The translations under genes were made by a program, and so were the position numbers. Source: Candidatus Cryptobacteroides avistercoris (GTDB lineage Bacteria > Bacteroidota > Bacteroidia > Bacteroidales > UBA932). From it: a stretch of DNA of 44,438 nt. Numbering within the stretch: position 1 is the stretch's first letter; the number at the start of each line of letters is the position of its first letter. Shown piece after piece: positions 8,018 through 17,624 of this stretch. The notes under the pieces were generated by a model that was not told where the DNA came from, ran no database searches, and saw only the letters and a list, made by a program, of their open reading frames with translations. The stretch covers positions 1 to 44,438 of the forward strand of contig JADILW010000062.1 of the NCBI GenBank assembly GCA_017695095.1. The letters are read 5' to 3'.

Positions 8018-11000
8018 TTCTGTTCCTCCTTTTCGCTGAAGATGTCGTAGACAATGGGAATCACGAAGGCGTTGAGCAGCGTCGAGCTGAGCAGGCCGCC
8101 GAGTATGACCTTGGCCATCGGACTCTGTATCTCGTTGCCCGGGAGTTCGCCGCCGAGGGCGAGGGGAATCAGGGCGAGCGCCGACGACAGCGCCGTCATC
8201 AGTATGGGGTTGAGCCTGTCGAGCGAGCCTGTCATCACGGCGTCGCCGACGCTGAGTCCGCCGTGGCGGAGGTCGTTGTAGCGGTCAATCAGCAGCATGC
8301 CGTTGCGCGTCGCGATGCCGAACAGCGAGATGAAGCCTATGATCACCGGTATCGAGAGCACCTTGTCGCTGAAGAACACCATCAGAACGCCGCCTATCAG
8401 CGCGAGCGGCAGGTCGATGAGCACGATGGCAGACTGCTTGAAGCTGCGGAACTGGTTGTAGAGCAGCAGGAAGATCACGATGATGGCGAGCACCGTCAGG
8501 ATGGACAGCGTGCGCGACGCACTCTGAGCGCTCTCGAACTGTCCGCCGAATTCGATGTGGTAGCCTTCGGGCAGCGCCACCTTCTCGGAGATGGCGGCCT
8601 GCATGGCGTCCACCGCACCCTGGAGGTCGCCTCCGGTGATGTTGGCCGACACGACCACCTTGCGCTGCGCGTTCTCACGGTTGATGGTGTTCGGACCGGA
8701 GGTCGAACGGATTTCCGCTATGCGGTCGAGCGGCACCTTGCCGTAGGGCGTGTCCACGGTCATGTCGTGGATGGTTTCGATACGGTCGCGCCAGTCGCCC
8801 GAGGCCTTCACGGTGAGGTTGAACACCTTGCCGCCCTCGTAGACCTGGGACACGGCGCGTCCTCCGAGGCAGACTTCCACATATTCCACGAATTCCGACA
8901 TCGTGACGCCGTAGCGCGCCAGCATCTCGCGGCGGGGCACGATGGCGAGCTCCGGCCTCTCGATCTGCTGCTCCACGTTCAGGTCGGCGAGCCCTTCGAC
9001 ATCAGCGACTGCCTCCTTGATCTCGTTGCCTATGTTGAACAGCGTGTTCAGGTCGTCGCCGAATATCTTCACGGCTATCGCAGCCTGGGTGCCCGACAGC
9101 ATCGCGTCGATGCGGTGGGAGATTGGCTGGCCTATCTCCACGTTGACTCCGGGCAGGGTGCCCAGCTTCTCGCGCAGTTCGGCGATGATTTCGCTCTTGG
9201 GGCGTCCGCCGAATTCGAAGGGAGCCTCCATCTCGGAGGTGTTGACTCCGAGCGCATGCTCGTCGAGCTCGGCACGGCCCGTCTTGCGGGCCACGGTCTT
9301 GATTTCGGGAACCGAGAGTATGAGTTCCTCGGCCTTTCGGCCTATGGCGTCGCTTTCCTCAAGCGAGACTCCGGGGAGGGTGCTCACGTTGATCGTGAAC
9401 GAGCCTTCGTTGAACGGCGGCAGGAAGCTGGAGCCGAAGCCGAAGGCCATGACTATGGCGCCGACAAGGGCGGCCGCGGACACTCCGAGCACCGCCTTGC
9501 GGTGGTGAAGGGCGCCGGCCAGGGCCTTGCCGTAGACCTTCTTTAGCCAGCGGGTCACCGGGGATTCCTTGCTGGTACTCTTTGTCGCTCCGGTGTTCTT
9601 GAGCAGGAAGCTGCAGAGCACGGGGGTGAGCGTCAGGGCCACGAGCGTAGAGGCGAAGAGCGACACGATGAACGCGACTCCGAGAGGAATCAGCATCCTT
9701 CCTTCGATGCCGGAGAGGAAGAAGATGGGGATGAAGCTGACAACTATGATGAAGGTGGAGTTCAGTATGGGCATGCGGACCTCCTTGGAGGCGTCGAACA
9801 CCACGTCGAGCACCCTGCGCCTCTGTCCTTCGGGCTTCAGGCGGTTTTCTCTCAGACGCTTGAACACGTTGTCCACGTCCACGATCGCGTCGTCGACCAG
9901 CGAACCGATGGCGATCGCCATGCCTCCGATGCTCATCGTGTTGATGCTCATGCCGCTGATGCGCAGCACTATGATGGTGATAAGCAGGGAGAGAGGGATG
10001 GTAACCAGCGAGATCAGCGTCGTCCTGACGTTCATCAGGAACAGGAAGAGCACGAGAATCACGAACAGCGCACCTTCGATCAGCGCGCTCCGGATATTGC
10101 CTATCGACGCGTCGATGAAGTCGCTCTGGCGGAAGATGTCGGTCTTCACCTGCACGTCGGAGGGCAGGGTACGGGCGATTTCGGCTATCTTGGCGTCGAG
10201 GGCGTCGGTGAGGTCGTTGGTGGAGACTTTTGGCTGCTTGGTCACGGTCAGCAGCACTCCGGGCCTGCCTTCGATGGAGGCGGTTCCGGTGCGCGGCTCC
10301 TGGGGGCCGGTGCGCACCTCGGCGATATCCCTCAGGGTTATCGGCCTGCCGTCGGGGGCAGTCTTGACCACCGCAAGGGCGATGTCGTCGACGGCGGTCG
10401 TGGACGACATTCCGCGTATTATGTATTCATTGGAATATTCATACAGCACGCCGCCAGAGGCGTTGCGGTTCATGTCCTCAGTGGCTGCGAGCACCTCGTC
10501 GGTCGTGACTCCGTAGCGGCGCATGCGGTCCATGTCGAGCAGTATCTGGTATTCCTTGATGTCGCCGCCGAGCACGGCCACCTGGGCGACTCCGCCCACG
10601 GCGAGCAGCTGGGGCCTGATGGTCCAGTCGGCTATGGTGCGCAGCTCCTCGAGTGAGGTCTGTCCGTCGGCGGTGAGGCCTATTATCAGCACTTCGCCGA
10701 GAATCGAGGACTGGGGGCCGAGCGTGGGCGTGCCCACGTTGGCGGGAAGCTGGTCGCCGAGGGTGGCGAGCTTTTCGGAGACTATCTGCCGGTCGCGGTA
10801 GATGTCGGTGCCCCAGTCGAACTCAACCCATACGACGGAGAATCCGGTGGTCGACGACGAGCGCACGCGGCGCACGTCCGTGGCTCCGTTGACAGCCGTC
10901 TCGATGGGGAAGGTCACGGTCTTTTCGACCTCTTCCGGGGCCATGCCCTGGGCTTCGGTCATTATGACCACGGTGGGAGCGTTCAGGTCGGGGAACACGT

Positions 11001-11109
11001 CCACCTCCATGGTTTCGGTGACATAGATGCCGCCGAAGGTCAGGAGCACCGCCGTCAGCAGGATGAACAGCCTGTTGTGCAGCGCGAATTCGATTATCTT
11101 GTTCAGCAT
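8014..11109 (-). CDS. CusA/CzcA heavy-metal efflux RND transporter
   Basis: 1031 aa; NRLFILLTAVLLTFGGIYVTETMEVDVFPDLNAPTVVIMTEAQGMAPEEVEKTVTFPIE; TM4 motif AIGSLVDDAIVDVDNVFKRLREN. Confidence 0.95.
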   Translation of the reverse strand: MLNKIIEFALHNRLFILLTAVLLTFGGIYVTETMEVDVFPDLNAPTVVIMTEAQGMAPEEVEKTVTFPIETAVNGATDVRRVRSSSTTGFSVVWVEFDWGTDIYRDRQIVSEKLATLGDQLPANVGTPTLGPQSSILGEVLIIGLTADGQTSLEELRTIADWTIRPQLLAVGGVAQVAVLGGDIKEYQILLDMDRMRRYGVTTDEVLAATEDMNRNASGGVLYEYSNEYIIRGMSSTTAVDDIALAVVKTAPDGRPITLRDIAEVRTGPQEPRTGTASIEGRPGVLLTVTKQPKVSTNDLTDALDAKIAEIARTLPSDVQVKTDIFRQSDFIDASIGNIRSALIEGALFVILVLFLFLMNVRTTLISLVTIPLSLLITIIVLRISGMSINTMSIGGMAIAIGSLVDDAIVDVDNVFKRLRENRLKPEGQRRRVLDVVFDASKEVRMPILNSTFIIVVSFIPIFFLSGIEGRMLIPLGVAFIVSLFASTLVALTLTPVLCSFLLKNTGATKSTSKESPVTRWLKKVYGKALAGALHHRKAVLGVSAAALVGAIVMAFGFGSSFLPPFNEGSFTINVSTLPGVSLEESDAIGRKAEELILSVPEIKTVARKTGRAELDEHALGVNTSEMEAPFEFGGRPKSEIIAELREKLGTLPGVNVEIGQPISHRIDAMLSGTQAAIAVKIFGDDLNTLFNIGNEIKEAVADVEGLADLNVEQQIERPELAIVPRREMLARYGVTMSEFVEYVEVCLGGRAVSQVYEGGKVFNLTVKASGDWRDRIETIHDMTVDTPYGKVPLDRIAEIRSTSGPNTINRENAQRKVVVSANITGGDLQGAVDAMQAAISEKVALPEGYHIEFGGQFESAQSASRTLSILTVLAIIVIFLLLYNQFRSFKQSAIVLIDLPLALIGGVLMVFFSDKVLSIPVIIGFISLFGIATRNGMLLIDRYNDLRHGGLSVGDAVMTGSLDRLNPILMTALSSALALIPLALGGELPGNEIQSPMAKVILGGLLSSTLLNAFVIPIVYDIFSEKEEQK

Positions 11110-11118
11110 GGCGGTCGA

Positions 11119-12279
11119 CTAATGGTTGTGGGTGTGGCCGGGGATTACTGAAGCCGAGGAGAGCCTGACCTGGTATGCTCCCTTGACGACCACGTTCTCT
11201 CCTCCGGCGAGGCCGGACAGAATCTCCACGTTGACGCCGTTGCGGCCGCCGACAGTCACGGGCACTTTCTTATAGCATTCGGCGTCGAGCTGCACATAGA
11301 CGAAATATTCGCCCTGCTCCTCGGTGAGGGCGGTCTCGGGCACGGCGATCACGCCGTCACGGCTCTCGGTGAGCAGCCAGACCTCGACATAGGAGCCGGG
11401 CATCAGACCGTCGCGGTTGCTGAACTCGAAGGTCACGGGGATGTAGGCGGTGCCGGCGGTGACCGAGCGGCCTACGGAGACGGGGCGGCCTTCGGAGCCG
11501 CTGAGGCTCAGCGTGGCGTCGTCATACATGAGGCGGAAGTTCGCACCGGAGATGGAATTGCGCAGGCCGGCGTATTTTTCCGGCAGGTCGGCCACGAGCC
11601 GCAGGCGGGAATCGGCCGACACGGTGGCTATGGCTTCGCCGGCGGCCACATAGTCACCCTCGTTCTTGAGCACGTCGACGATGTAGCCGGAGAGGGGAGA
11701 GCTGACCGCCACCCCGTCGGCGGCTCCGTCGGCGGTGGAGCCCTGATATGCGTTGAGCGCGGTCCTGTAGTCGGCTTCGATCGCGGTGAACTCTCTCTGG
11801 GAGATGATCTTGTCTTCCAGGAGCGCCCTGGCTCTGTCGTATTCCGTCTTCGCGGCCTCGTAGGCGATCGCGGCGCGGGTCACGGCGTCGCCTTCACCCA
11901 TTCCGCCGGCGGATATCCTGGCCATCACTTCCTTTTCGCCCACCCTCTGTCCGGGCACGGGGGTTCCGCCGCTCCAGGCGAGGATGCCGGCGGTGCGCGA
12001 GGCTATGGTCGCCGATCCGCTGCCGGCGGGGGAGAGGACTCCGGAGGTCCTGACGGCGGCGCTGAATCTGCCCGGATTGATGGTTGCGACCTCCACTCCG
12101 GCTTCCTTCGCCCTTTCGGGCGAGAGGACGATTTCGCCGTGGGCGGCTTCTCCTTCGTGGGCGTGCGCCTCCGCGGCCGCTTCGGCTTCATGGTCGTGAT
12201 CGTGGTCTTCTGTCTTGTCTTGACAGGCTGTGGTGGCGAGCAGGCTCAGGGCTGCCAGAATCAGGTATTTCTTTTTCAT
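11119..12279 (-). CDS. CusB/CzcB-type periplasmic adaptor (HlyD family), His-rich lipoprotein
   Basis: Start at MKKKYLILAALSLLATTACQDKTEDHDHDHEAEAAAEAHAHEGEAAHGE; lipobox and HlyD barrel/hairpin pattern; operon with CusA/C. Confidence 0.9.
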   Translation of the reverse strand: MKKKYLILAALSLLATTACQDKTEDHDHDHEAEAAAEAHAHEGEAAHGEIVLSPERAKEAGVEVATINPGRFSAAVRTSGVLSPAGSGSATIASRTAGILAWSGGTPVPGQRVGEKEVMARISAGGMGEGDAVTRAAIAYEAAKTEYDRARALLEDKIISQREFTAIEADYRTALNAYQGSTADGAADGVAVSSPLSGYIVDVLKNEGDYVAAGEAIATVSADSRLRLVADLPEKYAGLRNSISGANFRLMYDDATLSLSGSEGRPVSVGRSVTAGTAYIPVTFEFSNRDGLMPGSYVEVWLLTESRDGVIAVPETALTEEQGEYFVYVQLDAECYKKVPVTVGGRNGVNVEILSGLAGGENVVVKGAYQVRLSSASVIPGHTHNH

Positions 12280-12339
12280 TATAGGTTTTTGGTTTGTTTT
12301 CGGCATCCGGCGCCGGAAGTGTCTTTTTCCGACGGCTGG

Positions 12340-12347
12340 CAAAGATA
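12340..12347 (-). promoter_or_regulatory. Bacteroidota -7 element TATCTTTG for the efflux operon
   Basis: Minus-strand TAnnTTTG about 60 nt upstream of the cusB-like start. Confidence 0.5.
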
Positions 12348-12407
12348 GATTTTATTCAGTGCAATCAGATTGCAAAATTCCGTGTCGGAATTTAGAGGAG
12401 ATTTTTT

Positions 12408-12415
12408 TATATTTG
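12408..12415 (+). promoter_or_regulatory. Bacteroidota -7 element TATATTTG for gdhA
   Basis: TAnnTTTG match 23 nt upstream of the gdhA ATG. Confidence 0.55.
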
Positions 12416-12438
12416 GAGGTTAGTTAAAAATTTCCCTT

Positions 12439-13794
12439 ATGGACAAATTCACGAAAAATTATGTAGAGAAGTTCATGTCTGAACTCATCTCGCGCAATCC
12501 CGGTGAGAGCGAATTCCACCAGGCGGTAAGAGAGGTTGTGGAAAGCGTGGCCGACTATGTGGTGGCCTACCCCTACCTGATGGACCTCAAGATTCTCGAG
12601 AGGATGGTCGAGCCCGAGCGCGTGATCATGTTCAGGGTACCGTGGACTGACGACCGCGGGGAGGTGCACATCAACCGCGGCTATAGGGTGCAGATGAATA
12701 GCGCCATCGGCCCGTACAAGGGAGGAATCCGTTTCCATGCGAGCGTGAACCTCAGCATCATGAAGTTCCTCGCATTCGAGCAGACCTTCAAGAACGCCCT
12801 CACCACCCTGCCAATGGGCGGCGCGAAGGGCGGTTCCGACTTCAACCCCAGAGGCAGGTCCGACGCCGAGGTGATGCGCTTCTGCCAGAGTTTCATGACC
12901 GAACTCCAGCGCCATATCGGCCCCGACACCGACGTGCCCGCAGGCGACATCGGAGTGGGCGGACGCGAGGTCGGCTACATGTTCGGCCAGTACAAGCGTC
13001 TGCGCGACGAGTTCACCGGCTCCATGACCGGCAAGGGCCTCGCCTGGGGCGGCAGCCGTCTGCGTCCCGAGGCCACCGGCTACGGAGTCTGCTATTTCGC
13101 CCAGGAGATGATGGCCCTGAAGGGCAAGTCCTTCGAGGGACAGACCGTGGCGATCTCCGGCTCCGGCAACGTGGCCCAGTATGCCGCCCAGAAGGCGATG
13201 AGACTTGGCGCCAAGGTCGTGACCCTTTCCGATTCCGACGGCTACATCCATGACCCCGAGGGACTTGACGAGGAGAAGATGGCATACGTGTTCGAACTCA
13301 AGAACGTGCGCCGCGGACGCATCAGGGAGTACGCCGAGAAATATCCTCAGGCCAAGTATTTCCCCGGCGAGAGGCCCTGGGGCGTGCCCTGCGACATAGC
13401 TCTGCCCTGCGCGACCCAGAATGAGATCGAAGCCGCCGACGCCGAAAAGCTCGTGAAGAACGGATGCTGGTGCGTGGCCGAGGGTGCGAACATGCCCACG
13501 ACCCCCGAAGCCATCCAGATCTTCCAGAGCGCGAAGCTGCTCTATTCTCCCGGCAAGGCGTCGAACGCCGGCGGAGTCGCGACCTCCGGACTGGAGATGA
13601 CCCAGAACTCCATACGCCAGAAGTGGACCGCGGAGGAGGTCGACGCCCAGCTGCACCGAATCATGTCCGACATCCACGCATCCTGCCTCAAGTACGGCAA
13701 GGAGGAGGACGGATATATCAACTACGTGAAGGGCGCCAACATCGCAGGCTTCATCAAGGTGGCCAACGCGATGGTCGACCAGGGACTCGTTTAA
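12439..13794 (+). CDS. gdhA: Glutamate dehydrogenase, NADP-type, hexameric class
   Basis: PYKGGIRFHASVNLSIMKFLAFEQTFKNALTTLPMGGAKGGSDFNPRGRSD, VAEGANMPTTPEA. Confidence 0.95.
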   Translation: MDKFTKNYVEKFMSELISRNPGESEFHQAVREVVESVADYVVAYPYLMDLKILERMVEPERVIMFRVPWTDDRGEVHINRGYRVQMNSAIGPYKGGIRFHASVNLSIMKFLAFEQTFKNALTTLPMGGAKGGSDFNPRGRSDAEVMRFCQSFMTELQRHIGPDTDVPAGDIGVGGREVGYMFGQYKRLRDEFTGSMTGKGLAWGGSRLRPEATGYGVCYFAQEMMALKGKSFEGQTVAISGSGNVAQYAAQKAMRLGAKVVTLSDSDGYIHDPEGLDEEKMAYVFELKNVRRGRIREYAEKYPQAKYFPGERPWGVPCDIALPCATQNEIEAADAEKLVKNGCWCVAEGANMPTTPEAIQIFQSAKLLYSPGKASNAGGVATSGLEMTQNSIRQKWTAEEVDAQLHRIMSDIHASCLKYGKEEDGYINYVKGANIAGFIKVANAMVDQGLV

Positions 13795-13803
13795 TCTCCA
13801 ACC

Positions 13804-16746
13804 ATGTTCGGACAGGACTACACCCGGCTGATGACCAGGAAGATACGGAGCATCCTCCTGATCTGCAACAACTACGACAGCTTCTCCCTCGAGGAGGACG
13901 GCCACATCGAAGGGCAGATTTCGCAGGACTATGCGGAGCTGAACCTCAGCAACCCTCCTTCCATCGACCGGGTGGAGTCCACGCTGGAAGCTCTGGAGCT
14001 GCTCAAGCACCAGGGCGACCGCTACGACCTCATCATCACCATGTTCAATGTCGGGAAGCTCGACGTGTTCGAGTTCTCCCGGCTTGCCAAGGTGATAGCC
14101 CCGCACACCCCGATCGTTCTGCTTTCGTCGTACTCCAAGGTCATCTACAACTACATCGCGAAGCAGGACAAGACCAACATCGACTACGTGTTCAGCTGGA
14201 ACAACAGCACCGACCTGATCATCGCGATCATCAAGCTGCTGGAGGACAAGATGAACGCCGAGCACGACGTGCTGGAGATGGGAGTGCGCACCATAATGCT
14301 GGTGGAGGATTCCGTCCACTACTATTCGGCCTATCTGCCCATCCTCTACAAGCTCGTGCTTCGCCAGAACAACGAGGCGGTGCGCGACGCTCTCAACGAG
14401 GAGCAGCAGTTCATGCGCAAGCGCGCCCGTCCGAAGATAATGCTGGCCACCTGCTACGACGAGGCGGTGGAGCTCTACCAGAAATACAAGACCAACATGC
14501 TCGGCATCATCTCCGACGTGGGCTTCATCCTCCACAAGGGCGACGACCGCGCCACCGAGGTGATCGACGCCGGCATCAATCTCTGCCGGCTCATCAAGGC
14601 CGACAACCCCACGCTGCCGTACCTGCTGCAGTCCTCGCAGGAGAGCATGAGGTCGGTGGCGGAGGAGCTCGGGGTGGGCTTCGTGCGCAAGACGTCCAAG
14701 ACACTGATCCACGAGCTCAGCGAATACATCGCCCGCGAGTTCGCGTTCGGCGACTTCATAGTCACCGACCCGATGACCGGGCAGGAGACAGCCCGCGCCC
14801 GCAATCTCTACGAGTTCGAACGTCTGATCAAGACCATGTCCGACGAGTCCCTGCGCTATTTCGCAGGCAGGAACTATATCTCGCGCTGGCTCTACAGCCG
14901 CGGTCTGTTCAGCATCGGCGACTCTTTCCGCGACATCGACGTCAACGACGAGACCGACCTCGGCGAGATACGCAAGCTCAACCTCCGGATGCTGCACGAC
15001 TACCGCATGCGCCAGGGGCTCGGAGTCGTGGCGCGTTTCGACCCCGCCACCTACAACGACGCCATCTGGTTCTCCCGCCTCGGCGACGGTTCCCTGGGCG
15101 GAAAAGCCAGGGGCCTCGCCTTCCTGAACCACATTCTCTCCAAATACGACCTCTACGGCAAGTGGGAGGACGTGAGGGTGCTCGTGCCCCGCACGCTGGT
15201 GGTCACCACCGAATATTTCGACCGATTCATACTCGAGAACGGCCTCCAGTACGTGATCAACTCCGACCTCAGCGACGCCGAGATTCTTTCGGAGTTCGTG
15301 GCCTCCACCCTGCCTCCGGACCTCACCGACGCCTTGCGCGTGTTCATACGCAACGTGCGCCGTCCGCTCGCGGTGCGCTCCTCCTCGATACTCGAAGACT
15401 CCTACTACCAGCCCTTCGCCGGCGTGTATTCGACCTACATGATACCGCATACCGAGAATGAGGACCAGGAGCTGCGCCTGCTCTCCAAGGCAATCAAGAG
15501 CGTCTACGCCTCCGTCTATTTCGCATCGTCGAGGGGCTACATAATCTCGACCTCCAACGTGATTTCGGAGGAGAAGATGGCCATCGTGCTGCAGGAAGTC
15601 TGCGGAAGCGAGGACGGCGGCTACTATTTCCCTACCTTCTCGGGAGTCGCACGCTCCATCAACTTCTACCCCATAGGCTACGAGACTCCAGAGGACGGAG
15701 TCGCGAAGCTGGCGTTCGGACTCGGCAAGGCCGTGGTCGACGGCGACCAGGTGCTTCGCTTCTCGCCGAAATACCCCAAGAACGTGCTGCAGACCTCAAC
15801 TCCCGATCTCACGATGCGGGAGACGCAGCAGGCGATGTTCGCGCTGAACCTCCAGCCCGACAAGTTCAAGACTTCGGTCGACGACGCGGTGAACCTCGAA
15901 CGCATCCCGATTTCCGACTGCGGACGTTTCCGCTCGTTCTCGAAGGTGGTCTCCACCTGGGACTACGAGAACCAGCGCATCGTGGATTCGCCTGTTCCCA
16001 AAGGGCCCAAGTTCGTGACCTTCGCCCACATCCTGAAATATAACACCTTCCCGCTCGCTGACATACTCAACACTCTGCTGGAGATCACCCGCAAGGAGGT
16101 GAAGTGCGCCGTGGAGATAGAGTTCGCCGCCGACCTCGACAGGGGCGACAGGGCGGCTCTGTTCAACGTGCTGCAGATACGTCCCATCACGTCGGTCAAC
16201 AGCTTCAACGCAGTGGACTGGAATTCGCTGGACACCGAAGGCGCCCTGATCTCGTCGGGCTGCGCTATCGGCCCCGGAATGATACAGGGCGTCAGGGACG
16301 TGGTCTATCTGCGCAGGCAGAATTTCGACGTGATGAAGACGCGCGAGATGGCCGCGGAGATGACAGCCATCAACAACCGCATGCGCGACGAAGGGCGGAA
16401 CTATGTGCTGATAGGTTACGGCCGCTGGGGCTCAAGCATCCCCTCGCTTGGCGTGCCGGTGCAGTGGAGCAACATCTCGGAAGCCAAGGTGATCGTGGAA
16501 TGCTGCCTGGAGAATTTCCGCATCGACCCAAGCCAGGGCACGCATTTCTTCCAGAACATGACCTCTTTCAATGCGGGCTACGTCAACGTGAACCCGTATT
16601 CCCGCCCCGGTGAGTACTGCGACCTCGACGCGCTCGACTCGATGCCCGCCGAATACGAGAGCGACTTCGTGCGCATCGTGCATTTCCCCGAAGACCTCAC
16701 CGTCTGCATCGACGGCAAGGAGAACCGCGCCCTGGTGAAGGCGTAG
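13804..16746 (+). CDS. Receiver-domain-containing PEP synthase/PPDK ATP-grasp-like protein
   Basis: N-terminus with receiver-like folds (IRSILLICNNYDSF..; VRTIMLVEDSVHYYSAYLPILYK..), then GGKARGLAFLNHIL, RPLAVRSSSILEDS, QIRPITS typical of the PPDK_N ATP-grasp domain. Confidence 0.85.
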   Translation: MFGQDYTRLMTRKIRSILLICNNYDSFSLEEDGHIEGQISQDYAELNLSNPPSIDRVESTLEALELLKHQGDRYDLIITMFNVGKLDVFEFSRLAKVIAPHTPIVLLSSYSKVIYNYIAKQDKTNIDYVFSWNNSTDLIIAIIKLLEDKMNAEHDVLEMGVRTIMLVEDSVHYYSAYLPILYKLVLRQNNEAVRDALNEEQQFMRKRARPKIMLATCYDEAVELYQKYKTNMLGIISDVGFILHKGDDRATEVIDAGINLCRLIKADNPTLPYLLQSSQESMRSVAEELGVGFVRKTSKTLIHELSEYIAREFAFGDFIVTDPMTGQETARARNLYEFERLIKTMSDESLRYFAGRNYISRWLYSRGLFSIGDSFRDIDVNDETDLGEIRKLNLRMLHDYRMRQGLGVVARFDPATYNDAIWFSRLGDGSLGGKARGLAFLNHILSKYDLYGKWEDVRVLVPRTLVVTTEYFDRFILENGLQYVINSDLSDAEILSEFVASTLPPDLTDALRVFIRNVRRPLAVRSSSILEDSYYQPFAGVYSTYMIPHTENEDQELRLLSKAIKSVYASVYFASSRGYIISTSNVISEEKMAIVLQEVCGSEDGGYYFPTFSGVARSINFYPIGYETPEDGVAKLAFGLGKAVVDGDQVLRFSPKYPKNVLQTSTPDLTMRETQQAMFALNLQPDKFKTSVDDAVNLERIPISDCGRFRSFSKVVSTWDYENQRIVDSPVPKGPKFVTFAHILKYNTFPLADILNTLLEITRKEVKCAVEIEFAADLDRGDRAALFNVLQIRPITSVNSFNAVDWNSLDTEGALISSGCAIGPGMIQGVRDVVYLRRQNFDVMKTREMAAEMTAINNRMRDEGRNYVLIGYGRWGSSIPSLGVPVQWSNISEAKVIVECCLENFRIDPSQGTHFFQNMTSFNAGYVNVNPYSRPGEYCDLDALDSMPAEYESDFVRIVHFPEDLTVCIDGKENRALVKA

Positions 16747-16771
16747 ATATAGGCAAATCACAGAGAAATTG

Positions 16772-16779
16772 TATTTTTG
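16772..16779 (+). promoter_or_regulatory. Bacteroidota -7 element TATTTTTG
   Basis: TAnnTTTG match 23 nt upstream of the Cof-type HAD start. Confidence 0.5.
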
Positions 16780-16802
16780 TGCCCGGATTACAGTGAACGC
16801 TG

Positions 16803-17582
16803 ATGATAAAGGCTATATTTTTTGACATCGACGGCACCCTGGTGAGCCTCAGGACCCACCGCATCCCGCAGTCAGCGATAGAGGCGATAACGCAGGCGAA
16901 ACGGCGGAGCGTGAAGATATTCATCTCCACCGGGCGTCCGTTTCCCTTGATAGACAACATAGAAGAGATAAGGCATCTGGTCGACGGCTACATCACCACA
17001 AACGGCGCCTGGTGCTTCATAGGCGACAGGGTCATCGCCTGCTCGCCGATTTCGCAGAATGACGCGGCGGCCATGGTGCGTCTGGCCGATGAAATGGGGT
17101 TCGGGACTCTCGTGGTAGGGGAGAAGGACGTCATCATGTACAACGACCACGGTGCAAGCGAGGTGTTCCGGCAGCTTCTCAACGTCCGGAACATGAAGAG
17201 CGACGTGCCTGTGGAGACCGTCCTCTCGCAGCGCGTCCTGCAGTTCACGCCGGTGATAACTCCAGAGCAGGAGGAGCGTCTGATGCCACATCTTCCAGGC
17301 TGCGAGTCCAGCCGTTGGTGCCCGGAATTCGCCGACGTCACCGCGCGCGGCGTGAACAAGGGGAAGGGCCTGCATGCCATGATTGCCGACCTGAACATCG
17401 GTATCGGGGAGACCATGGCCTTCGGCGACGGCGGCAACGACCTCGCCATAGTCAGGGCCGCCGGGCTCGGCGTGGCCATGGGCAACGCCAACGATTCCTT
17501 GAAGGCCGTCGCGGACTATGTGACCGACTCCGTCGACGACGACGGCATCAGCAACGCGCTGCACCGCTGGGTGCTGGAATAA
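16803..17582 (+). CDS. Cof-type HAD-IIB family hydrolase
   Basis: IKAIFFDIDGTLVSLRTHRIPQSAIEAI..., FGDGGNDLAIVRAAGLGVAMGNAND. Confidence 0.9.
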   Translation: MIKAIFFDIDGTLVSLRTHRIPQSAIEAITQAKRRSVKIFISTGRPFPLIDNIEEIRHLVDGYITTNGAWCFIGDRVIACSPISQNDAAAMVRLADEMGFGTLVVGEKDVIMYNDHGASEVFRQLLNVRNMKSDVPVETVLSQRVLQFTPVITPEQEERLMPHLPGCESSRWCPEFADVTARGVNKGKGLHAMIADLNIGIGETMAFGDGGNDLAIVRAAGLGVAMGNANDSLKAVADYVTDSVDDDGISNALHRWVLE

Positions 17583-17624
17583 GGCTGTCCGCTTCCCGCG
17601 TGCGGCTCCGGCTGGTTATCTGTA

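Noticed and set aside
7912-9546. 544-codon plus-strand ORF opposite the efflux genes
   Set aside because: Antisense shadow of the TolC/RND genes, composition typical of frame artefacts.
12424-15450. 1008-codon minus-strand ORF opposite gdhA and the receiver/ATP-grasp gene
   Set aside because: Shadow ORF from high-GC codon usage; translation is low-complexity H/V/G/E-rich and both sense genes are clearly coding.
13464-15461. 665-codon plus-strand ORF overlapping gdhA and the ATP-grasp gene in another frame
   Set aside because: Arg/His/Pro-rich out-of-frame translation, no domain motifs.
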